Assembly: GCA_039583875.1 (NCBI GenBank)
Contig: CM077159.1
Span: forward strand, 642,812 to 706,811
Length of the DNA stretch: 64,000 bases
Origin: Platanthera guangdongensis
Taxonomy: Eukaryota; Streptophyta; Magnoliopsida; Asparagales; Orchidaceae
Direction of reading: 5' to 3'
The position numbers and the translations under genes are program-made. Under the pieces are notes generated by a model, which saw only the letters and a list, made by a program, of their open reading frames with translations, did not search any database and had not been told where the DNA came from. This document shows positions 56,607 through 64,000 of the stretch, piece by piece (within the stretch, counting starts at the first letter, position 1; every line of letters begins with the position of its first letter).

Positions 56607-58914
56607 TGTAACGCCCCGAAACTCAAAGGAGCAAAGGGGGACGTTTTGGGCCAGTTTTGGTTTCTGGCTGAAGGCAAACGGCCTGGGACACGGGCGTGTC
56701 CCAGGGCGTGTCAAGCGTGTGTCGACACTTAGCCGCGAAGTCGTCGAGTTATTCTCGACGATTCGTCGAGAATGGGCACACGGTCTGCGACACGGGCGTG
56801 TCGCAGGGCGTGTCGACCCGTGTCGACACTTAGCCGTGAAATCGTCGAGTTATACTCGACGATTCGTCGAGAATGGGCACACGGCCTGCGACACGGGCGT
56901 GTCGCAGGGCGTGTCGACCCGTGTCGACGATCGTCAAGGTGAAATCGTCGAGATTCACTCGACGATCGTCGAGTCAAGGCACACGGCCTAGGACACGGGC
57001 GTGTCCAAGGCCGTGTCATCGAGTCGTCGATCTCCACTCGACGAAATGTCCCGTGTACACGGCCTGGGGGCCCAGGCGTGTCAAAGTGACACGGGCAAGG
57101 ACACGGGCGTGTCCTAGAACCCGTGCAGTGCTCGGGTTGGAAACGGGGGAAAAATCATGGGGTACACGGCCGGCTACACGGCCGTGTCAGCTGGAACACG
57201 GGCGTGTCAGCTCGAACACGGGCGTGTTCGATACCCGTGTGCGTGTCCAGGAGATTCGATTTTGACGGCGAATGCGGCACACGGCCCTGGACACGGGCGT
57301 GTGCCAGGCCGTGTTCGGTCCAGATTGGGCATTTCAGCCCCGAATCAAAGCCGTTCGTTTCCTTGATTGAAGATCCAATGGCTGGGGGTTGTTCCTGGGA
57401 GGATATACCCGGGAGTTGACTTGAAATCCATCATTTTTCTTACCTTTTCATCTCTCCAAACCCTTGGAGAAAGAAGAGCTAAGGCAAGAGGAAGAGGAGC
57501 TAGATCCGCCATTGGAGGAGCTTCGGAGCTCCGAATCGCAAGCCGACTCCGGATCCACGGAGGCAACGCAAGTGCGGTGATTTCTATCCGATTACTTTTC
57601 GATGGCGCCAAAGAGGAACGCAAGGGTAACGATCCTCATCTTGAGCACTAATAGCTCTCTTTCTTAGCATAGGAAGCCCGCTCTCGCGAGTTTGCGGAGA
57701 GTTGGAGGCGTTCCTTCGGGTAGATATGTAAAGTCCCCGTTGTTTAGAGTTCGTATGCGAGAACGGACATAGGCATTTTGGTTGAAGCCTACCCGGACAT
57801 GTTAGTCCGGATCGGTGATGTTGCATTGCATAAGGCCGGAGAAGACTCCGTGCTATTGGGTGTTTTTCGGGTTTTCTACGCGGTAGATTGCAGCAGGGAG
57901 CCTTGGGGACTAACCCAAAGGTGCACCCGGAAAACTGGGCGGATACGAGATCTTGCCAACTTGGTGGCCTGAGAGCCAACTTGAACATAACGGGGTTATG
58001 TGATTTGCGGTAGAATGGGATTCGGTGAAAGTTTGACCCGCGCATATGGCTTAAATTGTCATTGCGATGTGAGCACGGGTTAGATGGAACCGTACCCGCT
58101 CTATGTCGTTCGGGTTAGAGAGACCTAAAGTTACATGGCACTCGCCGTTGGCATAGATGGGGGTCTTCGGTGGTCAATGGCTTAAATTGACTTGACCAAT
58201 ACCAGGAAGACGAATTGCTCATAGGAATGGCCGTCTAAGTGGCGGTGGTGAGTCCGGAATGTTAATGGCTTTAATTGACGTAACATCGACCGGTTCACCG
58301 AGAATGTGCCCTGAGTGCACGGGACGTGTGGCCGTACGAGCCAACGTCTGTGTTGGAATGGCTATGGTTATATGCATTGCTCGCTTGTGCTAATGAAATG
58401 CAGGGAAGGAGCATCGCCGCCCCGAGTTGGGGGCGGGATCGTTATAATTTGGTCAGCATTGCTGACCGTTGCCTTGTTTGCCACCGTGCGGTGGTGTGTT
58501 GCTTGCAGGTGCAGCTGGACCAAGCGGTCAGTAGCGGGCTAAAGCCCTTTTTGCGAAGCTGGCCCTCGAAGGCTCCAGTGGAAATGTTTTTCTGTTTTAT
58601 TCATGTATGACCGGCCTGCGTGCCGAGGTTTGTAAATCATGTATTAAACAAGTGGAACACTCTGTAAGGCCTTAAGGCCGATTTTGGGTATTTTGTATAC
58701 ATTCCTAATTATTGTAATAGTGGACATTCATGCTCTATTGCTGGGTTCTTGTTTACAACTTCTATAACCTGCTTCCGCTAGAATGCTCTGTGTAGGACGT
58801 TGAGATTGGTTGGATGGTTTCCATACGTAACCACCCGGTCTGTCTGTGGTATATGGCGTCGGGCCCCGGCCGGACCTACTGCTATATACTATGCGACGGA
58901 TAGGGGGTGTTACA
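56607..58914 (+). repeat. Gypsy B' 3' LTR
   Basis: 2308 bp, nearly identical to 26432-28740, preceded by a polypurine tract (AAGAGGGGAGAGT, one G shorter). Confidence 0.95.
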
Positions 58915-61318
58915 GCTCTTGCCGATTTTCACAAATCAAAACAAATCCAAAACAAGCAGTGGTAAGGTAACATGTGCATAACAAGTATTTAAAGAAATTG
59001 ACTTGCTATAAATTAAATCGTACCTGTCAGCACATCAGCCTGTTTGATGGCCTCCTATTGGCCAAGATTATACACCCTTAGTTGGGCCGGAGCATAGTGG
59101 GACGCGGTCGACTCCACCGCCTTGCCCTTCTCTTCATAAGTCGCTCCCGGCCTTCTGTCAGACTTAGTATGTACGCTCCAACAGTCACAGGCAAAGTGCC
59201 CCATCTTTCCACAAGTAAAACATGCACCCGGGGTCTGACCCGTAGTCGCCCCAGAAGCACCAGAAGGAGCTGGACCCGAGTTCCTATGCTTCTTGAAGGA
59301 CCTCCGATAGCCGGACTTTGAAGTAGTCGGCACTTTGAATTCAGATTTCCTATCACCCAAGCTTTTCTTTGCTTGTACATTCTTCATATCCTTCTCCAAG
59401 GACTGGGCCGTGTTGACCAAGATTAAGAAACCCTGCGTCATCGGCCCCGAGAGTAGTAACCTCAACTCATCTCTCAAGCCTTCGTAGAATCGATTCGTTT
59501 TGCGCTACTCATCCGCGATGGTGGAGCTAGCATATCGACTCAAACGAGTAAACTCGTGGAGATATTCATCCACGCTCTTCTCACCCTGAACCAACTTCAG
59601 AAACTCATTCTCCAATGCTATCTTCTACGTCGAAGGAAGGTATCTAGCCAAGAACAATCTCGAGAATTACTCCATCGAGACATCAACAAGTTGCCTACCT
59701 CTCAATAGGTGCAGCTCCAATCCTTCCCACCACATTCTCGCTTCACCGTCCAGAAGGAACGTAGCTATGGTGGGCATTTGCCACTCCTCCGTCTCCGTTG
59801 CTGTCATGACTCTCTTCACCCTGGAGAGCCAGTCTTCAGCCTGAGATGGGTTCCCAACCCCGAGAATACCGGAGGGTTAAAGTACATTATATGCTTAAGC
59901 TGCCTCTCGATTGCCCTCCTTGGCACCAATGGTTCCACTACCACTTGTTCCACTCTCCTCGGCTCAGCCTCTTGCAGCGGCACCTGCTCCATCGCAGGAG
60001 CGGGCTGCTGCGTTTGCCTTGCAGGCTGCGCATTAATCACGACCAACACTGCTTCGGCAACCAATCGTATGTTCTCAGCCGATAGAGGTGTTGCCGGAGC
60101 AACATCTGGTGCACTGCTAGCCTCAGAAACTCGACGTTCCGACGGCCCAACACCACTTCTGGTCACCTATAGTGGTACAAAACACCATTAAGTGACCAAA
60201 TAAAATTGCAAACAGCAATTATAGGAACACACAGGTTCCTCAAACACGTGTATTTTCATTCCTAAGTGGACATTCATGTGTTCTTTTACCGTTATAACGA
60301 TGACGCACACAATGTGCTCACCATCCCTTAAAAAGAATTCGGCCACGAATTCATCTTAAGCCCGACCAAAACCAGTAGTCTGATACCAAATTGTAACACC
60401 CCCAATCCGTCGCATAGCATATAGCAGTAGGTCCGGCCGGGGTCCGACGCCATATACCACAGACAGACCGGTGGTTACTCATGGAAACCATCCAACCAAT
60501 CATAACGTCCTACACAGAGCATTCTAGCGGAAGCAGTTTATAAAAGTTGCAATAAAGAACCCAGCACTAAAGCAAGAATGTCCACTAATACCAAATAGGA
60601 ATGTTATACATACACCAGTACAAGCCTTAAGGTCTTACAAAATGGTTCACTTGATATTACATGTTTTACAAACCACGACACGCAGGCCGGTCATACATGA
60701 ATAAAGCAGTAAACACTCCAAGTAGGCCTTCAAGGGCCGACATCGCAAATTGGTCTTTAGCCCGCTATTGACCGCTTGGTCCAGCAGCACCTGCAAGCAA
60801 CAAACCACCGCACGGTGGCAAAACAAGGCAACGGTCAGCAATGCTGACCAAATTATAACGATCCTGCCCCCAGCTCAGGGCGGCGATGCTCCTTCCCTGC
60901 ATTTCATTAGCATAAGCGAGCAACATATATATAATCATTTCATCACAGACGTTGGCTCGCACGGCCACACACCCCGTGCTCTCAGGGCACATTCTCGGTG
61001 AAACGGTTGATGTCACGTCAATTAAAGCCATAGACATTCCGGACTCACCACCGCCACTTTGACGGCCAAACCTATGAGCATTTTGTCTTCTTGGCCTGGG
61101 TCGCGACAATTGAAGCCATAGACCGCCGAAGACCCTAATCTATGCCAACGGCAAGTGCCACGTACCCTTAGGTCTCTTTAACCGAATGATATAGAACGGG
61201 TACGGTTCCATCTAACCCGTGCTCACATCACAACGACATGCGAGCAACATGTCCGGATAGGCTTCACACATCATGCCTATGTCCGTTCTCGCTTACGGAC
61301 ACTAAACAATGGGGACTT
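58915..61318 (-). mobile_element. Gypsy C' remnant (second copy)
   Basis: Protease start, intron remnant, broken gag (59055-60166, with two extra stops near 59505 and 59670 compared with gypsy C), primer site (about 60372-60391) and 5' LTR part 60392-61318 ending GGGGACTT. Confidence 0.88.
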
Positions 61319-63424
61319 TGAAAGAAATTATACCTAATCACCTAGAGGGGGAGGGGGGGGGGGGTGAATAGGTGACTTAATCTTTTTAAACTTTTAGGCA
61401 GATTATATCACAGATTTCACAGAACTATAAATAGCATACACAGCATCAATCACATACACAGAGTACACACAGTTTTATAGTGGTTCCACAAGGTTTGGGT
61501 ACATCCACTTTCCCCCTTTGCCTATCTAGTAGTGTACTAGATTCGGCCAAACTCCTCCACTATTCCTCAGATCCTCAGATCTTACACTCAGAACCCCAAC
61601 CAGGTTCCTACAGCTCAGAGTGATCCAACTCCTACAACTCAGGCTCAACAGCCCTACAACTCAGTATTCTCCAAAGACCTACACTCAGCCACAAGGCCTA
61701 CAATCAGCCTACAACAGGCCTACACTCAGAGAAATAGATCTCCTACACTCAGGCACACAGGCCCTACCACTCAACCTTTATAATTTCAGGCTTACAACTC
61801 AGATCCCTAAGGATCCTACAAGAAATTGAAAATACAAAGTGTAAACCTACAACTCAGAATAAGAGAGAAGAGTTGACAGGTTTCTTGATGAGTTATTGGA
61901 AGAACTCTACTGAGATCAACCTCACTTGGCTTTCTTCAAAGCTTCTTGTATGTAGAACACAATAGGGTTGATACTCTCTGCAGCTGATCTTCAATCACTG
62001 CTAACTTAAGAATCAGAACTAAGTCTGAAACTTTCTTCACGACCTGGTTCCAACAGCTGTCTTCTTGGAAGGAGCTCTCTCTCTTTAACTTCTTAGATCT
62101 TCACTTGAATTGATTCTTCAATGAATAGCTTGATCTTCTTCTCAATCTCTTGTTGTTAATTACTCTACTTCTGTTGACAGAATAAGCCTATTTATAGGCC
62201 TTCTTCATGGTGACCGGCTGATCCGATTTCTAACAGCTTTCTGACATCTCTGACAGTTGCAGTAGACCGACTGGATTGACAGCTGTCAAGTCATCCAGTC
62301 ACTTCTTGAAATATCTGTAACTGTCTGAAAGTGTCGAGACAGTCTGTCTTTAAGTGTCGACACTTATAGACTAAGTGTCGACACAAGTAGACTAAGTGTC
62401 GACACTAGCCTTCAAGGTGTCGACACAACTCCTTGTGTTGTAGAATTTATATCTCGACATAGCTTCTTCAATATGTGTCGACACTAATATTGTGTGTCGA
62501 CACAACTCCTTGTTCTTCAGTACTCAGTTGAAATCTGATAAGTGTCGACACTACTCCTTTGTGTCGACACATCTTCTTGTGTTGAACTTGTTCATTGTCG
62601 ACACATCTTCTTGGTGTCGACACATGCCTGCTGTGTTGATACTTGCTGAGTGTCGACACAGCTCCTTGTGTTGACACATTCTTCTTTTGTTGAGACTTTT
62701 ACTGAGTGTCGACACATCTCCTTTGTGTCGATACTTGTACTTAGAATTTGTTGAACTTTGCTGAGTGTCGACACAGCCTCCAAGTGTCGACACTTTCTTC
62801 ATGTGTTGAGTCTTCTGCTGAGTGTCGACACTTTCTTCATGTGTTGAGTCTTCTGCTGAGTGTCGACACTTTCTTCATGTGTTGATTCTTCTGCTGAGTG
62901 TCGACACATTCTTTACTATGTCGACACTTGTACTTAGACTCTGTTGAAGTTTGCTGAGTGTCGACATAGCCTCCTAGTGTCGACACTTTGTTGAACTTTG
63001 TTGATGTTTAGCTGAGTGTCGACACAGCATCTTAGTGTCGACACTTTTGATGTCGACAAAGTTCCTCTAGGTGTCGACACTGCTTCTAAGTGTCTACATA
63101 GCTTCTCTGGTCATTTCTTCATTGTGTGTCGACACAGCCTGTATGTGTCGACACTTTCCTTCTGGTGTCGACTCTGCATCCCTGGTGTTGACACAATTAC
63201 TCCAAGTGTCGACACTGCTTCTCTGGATGTCGACACAAGTCTTCTTAAGTGTCGACACTTTCCTTCTAGGTGTCGACACATGGAATTAGAAACATTTCAG
63301 CTTTCCCTGCAAATACTTAACCTGCACAAGGTAACTCAAAATACAACAAATACATTTTGATGTATATCATTGAGTAGGGTGAGGCTTCTTCAAATCAGGT
63401 ACATTTATGCCAATGTACCCAACA
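61319..63424 (-). repeat. Copia B' 3' LTR (second copy)
   Basis: 2106 bp, TGAAAG...CCAACA, with TATA box 62187-62198 and palindrome array 62330-63279. It differs from 31146-33247 by scattered substitutions and a longer G tract (about 61347-61364). The polypurine tract follows at 63425-63442. Confidence 0.95.
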
Positions 63425-63701
63425 ATCTCCCCCTATTTGGAGAAGTATAATCCTTAGTCAATGATATACATCATACATAACAAAATTACAGTATGATGTA
63501 AAACAGGATTATATAACAGGGTAAGTACATAAACATGTATTAAACAAAACATTTATACAGAAATATCTCAGAACAATAATGTAATAGATTTATCACACAT
63601 CATATTGTTCTAACAACTTTATCATATTCATTATACAAAAGTTTACAGAGTGTTTAAAATCAAGGGATTACAACTGTAAACTAAAGACAAATTCTATCCT
63701 A

Positions 63702-64000
63702 TTACTGCTCAGGCTCCTTGATCACTATGCCCTTTCCAGTTTATATTTTTGCTTGGACTGGGGCTTCAGCATCTTCAGCAGCAGCAGGCTTCTTGCCTTT
63801 AAGATCCTTCTTCTTTAACTCTTCAGCTTTGATCTTCTGCCTTTCAAAGTAATGATAAGATTTAGGAAAGTACTTGCTAGGCTCCTGGGTAGTAGGAGGT
63901 AGCTTTCCCATCTTAGCCTTTCTTCTATACTACACAATGGCTTCTTGCCTGTTCTCATGCTTCCTCCACTCCACATCAGAATACCATTTGCCTCTATCCA
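63702..64000 (-). pseudogene. Copia B' aORF, C-terminal fragment
   Basis: The last codons of the aORF up to the window edge, ending IVIKEPEQ. It shares the TAG near 63928 with copia B and has an additional TAA near 63740 (KIQTGKG becomes KI stop), a substitution rather than an indel, consistent with a different haplotype. Confidence 0.75.

Larger units (their letters stand above)
51397..58914 (+). mobile_element. Gypsy B' (second copy of gypsy B)
   Basis: The same truncated start as 20504. The 5' LTR part 51397-52145 is clean but then jumps from CATGCTTAGTCCGGAT straight into gag (CAAGAGGCTGAGCC), losing the rest of the LTR, the primer site and the gag start. Gag, intron, pol and 3' LTR follow. 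Confidence 0.9.
49120..64000. repeat. Second copy of 18258-33950 (probable redundant contig)
   Basis: Order, orientation and junctions are the same as in the first copy: copia A gag start and LTR, truncated gypsy B, gypsy C remnant, GACTT, copia B 3' LTR and aORF end. Even the copia/gypsy truncation junction is identical to the base. Differences are mainly single-base indels, dense just after the gap, plus scattered substitutions. The copy continues beyond the window. Confidence 0.9.

Noticed and set aside
49120..64000. True biological tandem duplication
   Set aside because: Breakpoint coincides with a contig end at a fixed-length gap; assembly redundancy is the simpler reading, though not proven.

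Overview
This window is a plant (angiosperm) repeat block. It is built almost entirely from long LTR retrotransposons nested in one another, with one 500-N scaffold gap (48620-49119). I found no host gene, tRNA, rRNA or CRISPR array. Two families dominate. The first is a Sirevirus-like Ty1/copia family: LTRs of about 2.1 kb, tRNA-iMet primer site, gag with two CCHC zinc fingers and a coiled coil, protease-integrase-RT-RNase H order, and an extra ORF (aORF) between pol and the 3' LTR. The second is a Tekay/Del-like chromovirus Ty3/gypsy family: LTRs of about 2.3-2.5 kb, gag with one zinc knuckle, protease-RT-RNase H-integrase order, and a degenerate chromodomain after the GPY/F module. The species cannot be named from the sequence.

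Layout. 1-20503: copia element A (minus strand, 3' LTR outside the window), interrupted in its integrase by complete gypsy element A (5328-15228, minus) with a perfect 5-bp target duplication TATCA. 20504-28740: gypsy element B (plus), whose 5' LTR is truncated and abuts the copia A LTR. 28741-31145 plus 44302-44390: remains of gypsy C (minus), split by complete copia element B (31146-44301, minus) with target duplication GACTT. 44391-46178: gag start, leader and LTR of an unrelated gypsy element D. 46179-48619: the 3' LTR end of gypsy E (minus), inserted in D. After the gap, 49120-64000 repeats 18258-33950 almost base for base, with many single-base indels. This is most simply a second haplotype or unmerged overlapping contig rather than a true tandem duplication.

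How the parts work together. In both copia elements the U3 part of the LTR carries a long array of the 10-bp palindrome GTGTCGACAC at about 20-bp and 39-bp steps, upstream of a TATA box. The same array plus its own TATA box sits directly upstream of the aORF, so the aORF looks as if it is transcribed from an internal copy of the LTR-type promoter. The aORF protein has a nuclear-localisation-like cluster, acidic and coiled-coil-like parts and no visible membrane segment, which suggests a nuclear accessory factor rather than an envelope. In the gypsy family, gag and pol lie in different frames and are joined by a conserved 76-nt segment with donor, acceptor and matching phase of a spliceosomal intron; splicing would fuse gag to pol in frame.

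Most ORFs carry stops or frameshifts. Some are shared between both copies and are therefore real inactivating changes. Others are single-base indels private to one copy and look like consensus errors.
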